Positions 53,511 to 64,000 are shown, numbered from the stretch's first letter. The stretch: DNA of 64,000 bases from Macrostomum hystrix (GCA_950097015.1 CATNEN010000011.1:4368501-4432500), one strand, 5' to 3'. Translations and numbers: made by a program. The notes: generated from the sequence alone by a model not told the origin.

Positions 53511-55424
53511 TTAAAACCAATCAGAGTTAGCATATGGGATTACACAAAATTCATTGAGTGGACCATTGGGACAAGGAAGAAGAATACATTTAGCAATTGG
53601 CATTAATCTTGAAGCACGCTTGGATGTTAATTTGTAAATGCCAATACCAATATATGATGACTTGTATGGATGTGAATATAAATCAGCACAAAACTGCAAA
53701 ATTTGACCAGATATTAATTGCACACCATTACTGCATTCAACAGATGTGATCTTAACAACACGATTATTGCATACAAAGCAGCAGTTATCGGGACACTCAG
53801 AAGAAAAAAGCAAAGCATGGTTTCGTGGTGAAAGAAACACTTCACGGATTACAGACATGGTATTAAGAACATGCTTATAAACATTTTTAGTGCATTTAAT
53901 TCGCCTCTTTAAAATACCATTATAATTCTCAAATGGAAATGCAGACCAGCAGTCTAGAGGACCATGCTTCTGAACGAACTCTGGTATATGTGCTAGCATA
54001 TGCATATTAAAAGACTGCAACTTACCTTGATACAGATTTTGAGCATCATGGCAAAAAACTTCCATAGAGGACTTTGCTTGTTCAAACAAAAGAGATGAGA
54101 ACTTGACAGATACAAAACAGTATGTTGAAAAGTGCAATAGCAACAGATGTTGATAAAAATCTGGGGGCAAGAATTCCTTGAATAAAACAGGGGCAAGATA
54201 AACAACCAGTGTTCGAAATTCCACTGCTTTAAAATGTTCAAACTCCTTAAGAATTCGCAATTTGCGTCCAAACTCAAATGGCAAAAATTTACAATACACC
54301 AAAATCTTCTCAGACAGTTGGCTCTTTTGAGAGTCAGAGAGCTTGCAAGGCAGCCTAACACCTTTAACATTAGTAAAAAAATATGTACACATGCGCCGGA
54401 CAGCACCAAGACAAAGAGAGTGCATATAGTCAGGTGGAAAATCATCAACAAAATGAACTAGTCCCAGTAATGGTGACATACCATTCTGGTTCTTTTCTTG
54501 CATAGAACAATACATGACATTAGAACGTTGCTTAAAAATTCCATATGGGAAGCACATCCGTCCATCAATTTTCTTTCCTTCAACCTGACAATAAGGACAT
54601 GCCTTTTTTGCAGAATGGCCAAGTACGCACATTATAAATGATCTAGCAGGAGAATCAGCAATGACAATAACACGGCTAATCTTGAAGAACTTGTTACCAA
54701 TCTTTGTATAAGATTCTTTCAGAGAACGTAGTTCTGTGACAAAGTTAGACAAAAAGCAACTAAGTGATGGATGGCCAATGCCACAAAAAACAGCAATAGG
54801 AAGAGGAATTGGATATTTGCAACCAGAAATCAACAGCAGAATAGGCCATAGTCCAAGGTTAGAACTAGAAAATAATGGAACACCATCAAAGTTGACAAAA
54901 ATAGTTAAATCATTATATAGATCATTCAAAACAAGAAGTTCATGATCAATACAGAAAGAGATGTTCTTGAGCAAGCCACAATAAGCAAATTGACCATGTG
55001 CAATTGGAACATCAACAAATACATTGGTAAGCTTTGCCTTTAGAGTAGTAACTGAAAGAGGGACATTGAAACCTCGCTTTGACCACATTTTTAGCAAACA
55101 ATTCATTGCACGGCTTGAAACAGAAAAACTGACCATAAAAAGTAAAAGCTCATCAATCAAAGAAAGTGAAGCTTCATCTGTGGCATCTTCATCCAAGTCT
55201 TGTTGTTGTTGGGCTGTCCAATCAGCCTCAAACCCAACATCTTCAAGTTCATCCCCTGTCAGAATGGTCATTTGGCTTCCAGTAGCACTGCTTAAACAAT
55301 TAGGACCATCATCCAGTTGACCTGGACCAGAAAGTGATTCTTCTTGGTAGAGAGACAAGCCATGCTGTAAACTTTGTAGTACAGCCTGCTTAATACACTT
55401 GTTTGCATTTTGCCGAGTTGTCAT
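53511..55424 (-). CDS. F tnp2-like transposase, 637 aa
   Basis: Start MTTRQNANKCIKQAVLQS (55424), just inside an exon that begins after a splice acceptor (TTTTTTTAATTACAG) at about 55447. The open frame upstream of that is intronic. Acidic N-terminal region, then IFVNFDGVPLFSSSNLGLW (DG), VIADSPARSFIMCVLGH with CPYC, PPDYMHSLCLGAVRRM (DxMH), FNMHMLAHIPEFVQKHGPLD and FPFENYNGILKRRIK (FE), and a C-terminal domain ending FCVIPYANSDWF. No stop or shift. Closest in the window to the A transposase. Acts in the nucleus as the inferred DDE catalytic subunit. Confidence 0.9.
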   Translation of the reverse strand: MTTRQNANKCIKQAVLQSLQHGLSLYQEESLSGPGQLDDGPNCLSSATGSQMTILTGDELEDVGFEADWTAQQQQDLDEDATDEASLSLIDELLLFMVSFSVSSRAMNCLLKMWSKRGFNVPLSVTTLKAKLTNVFVDVPIAHGQFAYCGLLKNISFCIDHELLVLNDLYNDLTIFVNFDGVPLFSSSNLGLWPILLLISGCKYPIPLPIAVFCGIGHPSLSCFLSNFVTELRSLKESYTKIGNKFFKISRVIVIADSPARSFIMCVLGHSAKKACPYCQVEGKKIDGRMCFPYGIFKQRSNVMYCSMQEKNQNGMSPLLGLVHFVDDFPPDYMHSLCLGAVRRMCTYFFTNVKGVRLPCKLSDSQKSQLSEKILVYCKFLPFEFGRKLRILKEFEHFKAVEFRTLVVYLAPVLFKEFLPPDFYQHLLLLHFSTYCFVSVKFSSLLFEQAKSSMEVFCHDAQNLYQGKLQSFNMHMLAHIPEFVQKHGPLDCWSAFPFENYNGILKRRIKCTKNVYKHVLNTMSVIREVFLSPRNHALLFSSECPDNCCFVCNNRVVKITSVECSNGVQLISGQILQFCADLYSHPYKSSYIGIGIYKLTSKRASRLMPIAKCILLPCPNGPLNEFCVIPYANSDWF

Positions 55425-55499
55425 AGCATCATCCTGCCATTTGTAGCTGTAATTAAAAAAAGTAAAAAGAAGTTCCTTAATTATTTTCATATCTTGTCC

Positions 55500-57480
55500 T
55501 GACTTTTTCTAATCAAACAGAGGCATGATTAAAGGATAAGGAGGTCATTAATAAATGATATTCTGATCTAAGATAGTTCATGATACTAAATAATATACTG
55601 CTTAACCTTCTCTCCTGCTCATGGTAAATGCCCACTGTGCATTTTAAAAAAAAATCAGAACCTTAACATATTGTAACTTTTATGTAACATAATAACATAA
55701 TAATATAATAATGTAACTTTTTATTTTTTGGTACATGTCACTAAAAAATTGCCTTTTGTATATGCCAATATATACCAAATTTCTTGAGTGTACCCCTGAA
55801 ATTTCTGGGATACATGCCTTCTTCAGGACTATGGGATATACATTGATGAAACCTATTTAAATTTCAACTATCAATTTATATAAATCTCTACTCTATAATA
55901 TAAAGTGTTTTAATATAAAAAGAAGATTCTATCTTTATTTTCACATTGAATTATTAGATAAAACAAGAAGATAAGAAAGTATTGACTAAATGTTGAAAAC
56001 AATTATTTTATAATAAGTAATGCAAAACATAGCTTATAATTATACTATGCCCATTTTTCTTATAAAAGGAAAATTTTTAGATGTAGAAATGATTTACTCA
56101 TGGCATATGGCATCTAATGCCTTTTAGTTTCCATAAATAATGATTAATATCTTCAAACTATGAATGATCCATTTGAATTTGAGTATTATCTTCAAGAATA
56201 CCTAATATAGGTATATGTACTATATGCTACCTTAAAAAATAAATAATGGCTAAGGCAATGAAAAAGGCTAAATGTTTATAATCATATTTATATATCAATA
56301 GTTTTGAAAAGCCTACTTTGTAGTCATAAATAGACCTATCTATAAATGCCTAGTACTAGTAAAAAGTAGTTATATTTAGTATTTACATTTTATAGTATAA
56401 TAAACAATACTTATATTATATTTTAAGTTACTTAGTCAATTTAGTTAATATAACTTGGCATTTGAGTAATAGAAGTATTAGTAGGCCTAATAATAGTAAT
56501 AGGCCTAGGGCTAGTTGTAATAGTACTAACTAGCAAAAATGCTAAATTATATGAATTCATTGATTCATCATTGTACTAAGTAGACATTCCAATTCCAAAT
56601 ACATTTATCAAACATAGACTAGACCTAAAGGCATACAATACCCATGTTTTAATTTTAGGTTTGAATCTATGAATTACAAACATTGAACCTTGGGGAAAAT
56701 TGTCTTAACTAACTTTTCAAACAGGCATTAGTCATGGCATAACCACAATGCATAACTTTTAACATTAAGCATGAGAATGTAAGATTGCATGAGGCACAAT
56801 TTCAAATCAGTTTCGAATTAATGATTAAATTGAAAAGCATAAACTGGCTACTATAGTAGCCTATATAACAGTGTCTGTGTCAGTTTAAATACTAGGCCTA
56901 TCAGTACTAAGCCTAATCTACTGACACTGAGCCCAGGAAAAAGTAACTTAAAAAATGTGCAGACATCATGCCAGGCCTAGGGTCTATGTAGTTGGTAAAT
57001 CGTTGCATCTGCGACTGCCAAGTCAAGTGCAATTGACAAAAAATACCATTTAAGAGATTAAATTAATAGACAGCATATTGCATAACATAGTCATAGCTCA
57101 TAGGGTGTGGCAAAATAACACACAAGAAACGATCAAGACAAGAATCGATTTGTGCACGATTTAGAACCCTGAAGACGAAAGCATATTACACCTGCTGATT
57201 TGTTTGCTTAATAGTCAAGCATGTATTATTATTTATATAACATACAATTAAAATATACTCAGAGTGATAACTGAATACAATAAACGCTGCAATTCGAAAA
57301 TAGAAAGAAATAGCCACTTGAAAATGTAAGCATACTTTAGTCAAAAACATTGTATTGCTCATTATTTCCGCGTCAAACAAATATACACTGCCAAATGCAT
57401 CTAAAGTAATCTCACAGGATGCATGCGGGCTGCAATAGTCTACATTTAATTTTTGTTTTCCATCGATTTGACAATGTATC
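55500..57480. other. F long non-coding 5' region
   Basis: 2 kb, AT-rich, many AGGCCTA words; no gene recognised. The transposase's first exon and promoter should be here. Confidence 0.45.
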
Positions 57481-57484
57481 AATG

Positions 57485-57760
57485 ATAATAAAATCGCATC
57501 TGAATTTAAAATTTTTATGTGTTCACCTCGATTTTAAATACAAAATGGTAAGTTAAAATCGACGTCGATTTTTTGGGATTAGTTTCGATTACAATTCGAC
57601 ATCACTATATTTTGTTGATCTCTAATAAGACAATATAACAATTGATTTTCACAATGTTTGGGTGCAATCTAACTGTGAATTCCAGTTGCTGCTACAAAAA
57701 AATGATTTCGAGGTGGTGTTGTCGATTCGAGCTCGAATCGACGTCGGGCTGTTCACCGGG
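57485..57760 (-). repeat. F right subterminus and terminus
   Basis: Contains ATCGACGTCGATTTT, TTTCGATTACAATTCGACATC and TTGTCGATTCGAGCTCGAATC before the terminal GCTGTTCACCGGG. The TCGA words match those of the left end. Confidence 0.82.
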
Positions 57761-57762
57761 TA

Positions 57763-58980
57763 TATCAGTGATCACTTCTACTCTAGCCTAATTGGTCACT
57801 GAATTCCAACCTACTTGGGATAAAAATGCAGTTGGGAAAATTGCTTTGAATGAAATGGCTTTTAGGCAAAATAGACTTTTGGATACTCCACAGGTATGCT
57901 ATTATGCTATGTACCAAGCCAATATGTTATATGTGCACCCCACCACCATGCTCAGAAATCAGATAGCTTGATAAGTGTACTGGACCCAATCCATGATAAA
58001 AAGACTGATGTAATACACAAGACTTTTGTTGCTAAATTCTTCTTAGGCTTACAATAAAGGTTAAGCATAAAGGCTAAGCTGACAACTAAAATGGCTAATA
58101 GGGCAATTTATCGAAATCTAGTTTTTTAATGAAATTTGTGATTGTGATAGTGATATGATACAAAAAACATAACTAAGCTTCTGTAAACTAGTTAGGACGT
58201 AAGTCATCCCAATCATGCCATCATGCCATCATATTTAAGAGCGTATGTATGCTTAACTTTCTATGTTTAAAAATATTTACTCACGTTCACCTCACGCGAA
58301 AAATTGACTGTCAAAGATGTGCAAAGAAGATTGGCCAAATTTAGTAAGACGCAAAGAAAATACGCATGCAAGTATATAATGATTTGAACATTGAAAACTA
58401 TAAATTATCAATTATTCATGGAAAAATCTAATTGCACTCTTATGAGGCGATTGAACTTTCTTCCTTTATTCTAGTGATCTACAAATTGTCCTTAATTATA
58501 TCCGAGTTAATAGAATTTAAACACAATAATTATGCCTTTTAAGAGTCAGACAAGCAAACAGAAAGTATAATAAAGTAGACTGGCTATTCTAAAATGATTA
58601 CAAGATCGATATGGACTACATTGTAAAGTTGAAACTATTTTAGTTTTAGTGTTTGTCCATTGACATACGTTAGGAATTTATAGTAGCAGAAAACGCAAAT
58701 ATTATATTAAAGCATAGAAAACGTTAAACAGGGCATTAAATGTGTGGATTTCAGTTGGCATAACGCAGCAATATTAGCAAAAAATATTACTAATTCAGTA
58801 CAATTACCAATTACAGAAAGCATAAAATGTAGTCACGTGGGCAGCCGTGCGTTTAACGATAAAGTTCTGAAATTCTTAAAAACACAAAAAACTAAAAACG
58901 ATCAGTAACTAAAATAATAAAGTGTCTGCAGTCTGCTGATTGATGAGACAGCAGAATCGGTTGCAACGTTTTTCAATACG
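57763..58980. other. Flank right of F, no gene
   Basis: AT-rich, probably element G or the next element. No coding seen. Confidence 0.35.
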
Positions 58981-58984
58981 TATG

Positions 58985-59555
58985 GTGCACGAGAGATCAA
59001 TCTGGCAATCGTGAGACTGAACTCGGATCGGCGAGACTGGACTCGGATCGGCGAGACTGGACTCGGATCGACGAGACTGAACTCGGATCGGCGAGACTGG
59101 ACTGGGATCGGCGAGACTGTGGCGGTGGTGTGGACGCAGAGTAATGTTTTGTCGTCATATAGCCAAGTAAAAAGTTAATTAGCTAAAAAATAAGGTCAGC
59201 AATTTTACCATTAGTGCAGCAGCGAAGGACGGGTGAACTTGCTACAGGTTTGGCAACGCGGCGACTGGACTGGGATCGGCGAGACTGTGGCGGTGGTGTG
59301 GACGCAGAGTAATGTTTTGTCGTCATATAGCCAAGTAAAAAGTTTAATAGCTAAAAAATAAGGTCAGCAATTTTACCATTAGTGCAGCAGCGAAGGACGG
59401 GTGAACTTGCTCCAGGTTTGGCAACGCGGCGACTGGACTGGGATCGGCGAGACTGTGGCGGTGGTGTGGACGCAGAGTAATGTTATGTCGTCATGTAGCC
59501 AGGAAAGCTAGCCAAGTAAATAGTTTAATAGCTAGAAAAATAGGTCAGCAATTTT
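58985..59555. repeat. GGATCGGCGAGACTGGACTC array plus a 165-bp higher unit
   Basis: 58985-59120 holds about six 20-21-bp units (ACTCGGATCGGCGAGACTGG). From about 59095 a larger unit of about 165 bp repeats nearly three times (GTGGCGGTGGTGTGGACGCA, AATAAGGTCAGCAATTTTAC, GCGAAGGACGGGTGAACTTG). The last copy abuts the stop codon of the H transposase. By position it looks like a subterminal array of element H. Confidence 0.88.
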
Positions 59556-59558
59556 ACC

Positions 59559-61883
59559 TTAATCGTGCTCGCAACAAGTCAAAATCGGAACGAAAAACAC
59601 TTGATCAACAGAAGTAATGACAAGACACTTCTGCATATCATTTGTCTCTTGCATGTTGATAGATATGTTACTTTCGTTGACTAGGCTATCGTCATACTGT
59701 TCTTGTGTTGAAGAAAACAGGCGTCCTTGTTGAGTCGAATCGATGGATGTGATACAAATATATTGGTTTGTGTGATTTATGGCTTTAATCACGCCAACCT
59801 TATCAACTGAGTACCGAACAATGTAGCTAACGCATCTTCCTCTTCGCATAGGATTGTAACAATGAAAAATCTGATTTCCATTAAAAATGTTCGCGAGTTT
59901 ATGGTAGGTGATTTTTTCTCTTTCAATACTCGCAGCAGTTCCTGAAGATTCTGGTCGTGGAGATAAAAACTAATGATAGCTTGAAGACAAAACTTTTTTA
60001 CAATTTGTTCTCCATGGAAGCGTGTACCTTGGATAAAGCTTTTAAAAAAGCTCATTCTGGATTCAAATGAGAACATAGAGGTTTTGTCAACACTTCCGAG
60101 TCTACCTATTTGAGCTGGAATATGCAGCAAAAGGTGAACGTTCAGAGTTTGAAACCGATTCGGACAGCACTCATCCAAATCCTGTAGAAAGGCTTTAGTT
60201 TTATCTAATGCAACCGTGGCGTCTGTTGTGTAGAATCTATGCAGCATGCTTTCCAAAACGAGGAACAGATTCTTGGCACTAGCATCGCGCAAATGTGGAA
60301 CCAATATGAGCGAAATAGCGTATAGTGAAAAATTCTTATAATCATAAGCTCTCCATGAAGTCAACGTCGAGTCCAGAGTCTTAAATCAAGGCATGTCATG
60401 CGGAACAGCTTGCTGCTGAATACGGCGGTTAAGTGCTTCCAAGGCATGTCGTCCGATTAAGCTTTTCACTGCGTATTTTAGCATTTTTTACCATACCTTT
60501 ATAAAGCATGTGCATGGAATCAAGTATGATACTGGTAGGTATTTCCATTACATCGAGCAACGGAGAAGCAGATTTGATGCCAAAAACATCTTTTGCAGCA
60601 ATACGAGCTGCGTTGGCGCATTCGCGGAAGTCATTTACAGTTCGAAGTGGAAAGCTCTCTTGTAAGCCATACAACAAAACTGTTCCTCCTTTCTCTGTCC
60701 TTATACTGTTGCCTGGATCCAAACATTTCGGGCACGCAAAAAAGCCGTTGTGGGCATTCATCTTTACAACGCTAGCTAGGGCAGGTAAGTCGCACACAAT
60801 AAAAGTAAAACTAAGCAAAACACTAATTGTGACAGAATTCATAACAACATTCCATGACTTCGGAGCCTGTTCTAGTATGCACTTGATAATTACATCCATC
60901 TTTGGCTTCTCTTTGGATGTTCATAGACCGAGAAGAATCCCACATCTCTTAGTTTGGCGCAGACGCGGGTTTAGATTCAGAATAGTTGCTTGTATTGGCC
61001 ACATTGAATCCGACTTCGTGTTATAAAAACAGACACCATCAGCATTAAGCAGCAAGTGGATGTGAAAAGGTGTCTTCATTTCGTTAACGTGCTCTACAAG
61101 AACATCCTTAAATCCATATTTTAGTGACTGATAATGCTGCCTGATATCCTCTGAAAAGGATCTAACTATTAGAGTTACTTGCTTCTTCACGTCAACAATG
61201 TACAGCTCGCCAAATGAGCTGCTAGTGCATGCACAATTGTCGCTTAGAAGACTACAGGTCAGGCAGATTCGAAAGGACTGAAACCAAGTTCTAGCGTCAT
61301 CGATGTTAGAATAAACGGTTTCCTTCAGTGTTCGCGAATCAGTTCGGAAATTAGCACCAAAAAGTTTGCTAGCTTTAGAAATCCTTTAAGTCCGGCTTTC
61401 GTCATTTTGTGCCGAATTTGCAACAGTAAAAACGATGCTGCGAATACTATGTGTTTGTCACAAGTACTTGAAACTTTGCTTAGCGCCGCTAAAAAGTCTT
61501 CTTCTTCGCCTTCTTCAGTCTGATCATGATCAATCAAATCATTTTCGCTATCGATGCGCTCAATATTGTTGGTGTTTTGGATTTTGTCCGAGGACTGTGG
61601 TCGTGGATTAAGAGAGCGAACAGATTATGAGTTAGTCTAGAAACTGCTATGTAATATGTCTATAAATGAACTAAATAATAAAAATTATGCTCACAGGCGC
61701 CGTAACTAGCATCACCGGGTCAGCTGAGCTTGTGCGGTCAGACAGAAGCTGTCTCGGAACAGCTGAGTCCTGGCTGTTGGAATCATCACAGTCTTGCGAC
61801 TCCCATACGTAGCTAGTTGCCGGACGCAGACAATTTCGCTTGTAACGCTGCTGTGCATCCTGAAAGTCAAATGAGTTTATCAA
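59559..61883 (-). pseudogene. Element H tnp2-like transposase, broken
   Basis: Exon 61692-61861 has a TTTCAG acceptor and GTGAGC donor. The following coding holds LLLNADGVCFYNTKSDSMW (DG), VCDLPALASVVKMNAHNG with CPKC, SIILDSMHMLYKGM (DxMH), LNVHLLLHIPAQIGRLGSVD, FSFESRMSFFKSFIQG (FE) and a terminus ending ILTCCEHD. Damage: TGA stops in frame near 60394 and 60900, and frame changes near 59850, 60478 (A-run) and 61360 (T-run). Overall the closest here to textbook tnp2. No accessory gene could be assigned. Inactive as read. Confidence 0.85.
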
Positions 61884-61899
61884 CCGATGAACTGTTTAA

Positions 61900-62590
61900 T
61901 TTGTTAGAAATTATACCTTTCACGAATTAAAAAACCTTGGTTCTTTTTTTCTATACTGCATCCAAATAATTTAGGAAATGTTTTTATTACATACACAATT
62001 TGTTCTAAACCTCTATATACCTCTTTGGAGCGAATGTTAGAAATTGAATTATGTACTTAGGCTTAATTGTTGAAAATGAATTTTGCCAAGTTTTTATAGA
62101 AGGTATAATATTGGGAAGCTATAATATCACCAAAGGGGGTAAGAGTTGTTGAGTCATAGAAAATAACAAACGCATTGAAGACCTTAAAATTATTCAACAG
62201 ACGCACAATTTTTAATTCGCATAGTAGTGAAAATCAATGAGCATTGGGCAAAAGATGTTAGGGTCCGGATAGAAACTGGAAGCAGTCAGGGACACAAAGC
62301 GGCCTATACACAAATACCAAAAGATCTTAGCGCCAGACAGAAATAGGAGTGGTGGTCAGTTAATAATAGAAATGCAGAACTGCTCACAATAATTTCGGCC
62401 GAATTAACTGTAAATGGAGCCCTAGCTTCCTTTCCTGCCATAAGTCGGAACTATTACGTTAATTAAAATTATTGACGTATTTCGAAATTGGAAATTCGTA
62501 ATTCGAACAATAAATTTTGAAAGCGTAACAATGGCTCTATTTTTTTAAAGGGATTAAAAATTATCAACTCTCTTCCTTTAAATAATCTTT
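61900..62590. other. Spacer upstream of H coding, no gene
   Basis: AT-rich; no coding supported. Probably introns of the H transposase or 5' DNA. Confidence 0.35.
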
Positions 62591-62609
62591 AAAAGTGAAG
62601 TACTTGCAT

Positions 62610-62990
62610 TACCCAATGTCTGCTGCCTTGAAAAGGGTGAAATGCTGGTGTCCAATTGTGGATCATAGGATGGATCATTTTCAGCATCATCGGCTTCATC
62701 ACTTGAAGTATCTGAACAGTCAAAACCAGCTAAAAGATAGTTTGGATTTAAGTTTTAGCATAAACAATAAGCACATATTTACTCCAAAAACAAAAAGCAT
62801 CAGCACATGAATATTTATTAAGAGAAAAAATTAATATCTAAACATACCGGTTAAGTGATCTGCGAATTCGAATACATTTTCTGTGTCAAAGGCATCACCA
62901 AAGGCAGTAATCTTGCTGTCAAGAGCCCTTGAGAACTTTTAAACATGTTGCATTGTTGCTTTCACAAGAACTGTACTAAGTACAGTTTGG
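62610..62990 (-). other. Possible acidic upstream exons of element H
   Basis: Minus strand 62610-62735 reads AGFDCSDTSSDEADDAENDP, an acidic stretch like those near the N-termini of the other transposases. 62855-62990 reads FSRALDSKITAFGDAFDTEN with stops around it. Assignment is weak. Confidence 0.3.
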
Positions 62991-62999
62991 CCATTTTCA

Positions 63000-63390
63000 G
63001 TAAGACAAAAGCTAGATCCCTAAAATAATTGAAATATAAAGTTTACAATGCAAAATAATGTATTATACAATTAAACATTAGGAAAAAAATCAATTAATTA
63101 TAATTGTAGAGTAGTACAAATTAGATACTTGCCTTGGTCCAGTTTAGCTATTCAGATGGTGAAAACTATAATATTGTAGCAGTCCAATATTATTTTTGCG
63201 CTATACGGTATATCTTCAATATATTTTCTACGTGATACATATTATATATGCATATATAATTCATATATATATGCATATATATATGCATATTCATAATGCA
63301 TATGAATATTCTATATTCTATAGATATTTTTTATCTTCTAGTAAAATACGGTATTAAAACAAATCTTAAGGAACACTATATAAGTGAAAG
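63000..63390. other. AT-rich DNA with ATATGCAT palindromes, no gene
   Basis: 63240-63300 contains repeated TATATGCATATA words. Nothing else seen. Confidence 0.4.
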
Positions 63391-63395
63391 AAATT

Positions 63396-63797
63396 TGTGG
63401 CTAGAAATACAACCCGCCAGTGAGCCAAGAAGGCAAAACTGAGTTAAAACTTTGAAAAATCAAACTGGTTGTGTTATTTACTAAAGTGGTACATTCGAGT
63501 ACGAAGATAAGTCGAGGATTGAGGCTGTGACCCTCTGATCCTGGAGAAACGCCCAGTTGAGACTGGAGAATAAGGAGACCTAGTGCCTTAGAGGGATAAA
63601 CCGCTCGTGCCAGTGCAGAAGCGCTACCTAGGAGAAGCTCACAACGTAAGAGTTGTGAAGTTAAAACGGCCCTTTTCAGGGCCATGAGTTAAAGATGTAC
63701 GGAGAGTGCGAATAGTAGAGAAAGAGATAAAAGAGCGGAAGAGGCCGAAAGATACGCTACCAAGAGAGAGAAAAAGTAGAGTGAGAAGCCCTGTTAC
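63396..63797 (-). repeat. Candidate solo LTR (unconfirmed)
   Basis: The minus strand starts TGTAACAGGGCTTCTCAC and ends CTAGCCACA, about 402 bp. It is less AT-rich than its flanks, and such starts are common in LTRs. I find no flanking target duplication and no second copy in the window. It contains GGCCCTTTTCAGGGCC at 63668-63683, identical in form to the histone mRNA 3' stem-loop core, but no histone coding is upstream. Confidence 0.3.
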
Positions 63798-64000
63798 AAC
63801 TTTAAATAAAAAGAAAAATAATATATAGACTGTTGCATATAATTGCTATAATTATTGTCTCTAGTAGTGCAATTAACTTAAGAAAACAAAGACATCTTAT
63901 TACCTTTAAGAATTTTGAATGTGTCAAAGGTATCACCTCACTATATGTCCGCGTTTTATTAAACCATAGCAGCACAAAAATATTTTGCAAACGTTCTGTG

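Larger units (their letters stand above)
49947..57760 (-). mobile_element. F: 7.8-kb CCC-ended two-gene DNA transposon with DUF4806-like accessory
   Basis: The left end starts CCCAGTGAACAGCTTGATCTC; the right end, inverted, CCCGGTGAACAGCCCGACGTC. Both flow into TCGATTCGA-rich subtermini. TSD TA (49945-49946, 57761-57762). Minus-strand genes are an intact transposase (53511-55424) and, downstream, a three-exon accessory gene (50797-52769). Gene order is the reverse of E1-E3 and A. No nested insertion found. With both genes open it is the best candidate autonomous copy of the DUF4806 type. Confidence 0.9.

Noticed and set aside
555-60902. Alternative genetic code with TGA as sense
   Set aside because: Intact genes have no internal TGA, and the broken copies also carry TAA and frameshifts; C-to-T decay is simpler.
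63401-63685. 94-codon minus-strand frame or histone gene near the stem-loop
   Set aside because: No histone motif in any frame of this stretch; the region looks like LTR sequence.

Overview
This looks like a window from an invertebrate metazoan nuclear genome. It is AT-rich, its genes carry spliceosomal introns, and it holds LTR retrotransposons, a tRNA-derived SINE, a MITE and several large DNA transposons with eukaryotic accessory domains (BEN-like, DUF4806-like). I see no host housekeeping gene. Almost everything is mobile DNA, stacked one element inside another. The species cannot be named from the sequence.

The core is a family of large DNA transposons. Each carries a tnp2-like (CACTA/EnSpm-related, CMC superfamily) transposase and a second, DNA-binding-like gene. 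Five copies have both ends inside the window: E1 (1816-6356), A (7416-27489), E2 (15169-24329), E3 (29655-45495) and F (49947-57760). All begin CCC and end GGG, and all are flanked by a 2-bp target duplication (AT, TG, CT, AA, TA). E1, E2 and E3 start CCCGGG or CCCTAG followed by an A-run, carry subterminal tandem arrays built on the palindrome ACTTT-N-AAAGT, and pair the transposase with a BEN-like protein. A and F have different ends and arrays and pair a related transposase with a DUF4806-like protein. Two more transposases (G, 47170-49289; H, 59559-61883) lie in elements whose ends I could not find.

Nesting, from outside in: element G DNA holds Ty3/gypsy retroelement gypsy-1 (window start to 29331, minus strand), E3 and F. 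Gypsy-1 is split by A between gag and pol and again by E1 inside its reverse transcriptase. A is split by gypsy-2 (10260-14572, two 214-bp LTRs, TSD GAGAT) inside its transposase and by E2. E2 contains a SINE (19325-19906, 14-bp TSD) and a 172-bp foldback MITE (16261-16432, 9-bp TSD). E3 contains gypsy-3 (37170-41441). The insertions of E1, A and gypsy-2 can be checked internally because taking each out, with one TSD copy, restores the interrupted reading frame. E2 has a paralogous empty site next to it.

Best-preserved genes: the E2 transposase and BEN gene, the E3 transposase and BEN gene, the F transposase and its three-exon DUF4806 gene, and gypsy-3 gag and pol. Gypsy-1, E1, A, G and H are broken by stops, frameshifts or deletions. 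The working model is a two-component transposition system: a tnp2 catalytic protein plus a BEN or DUF4806 protein that may recognise the palindromic subterminal arrays, as TNPA does in plant Spm. The pairing and the arrays are visible in the sequence; the binding is inference.
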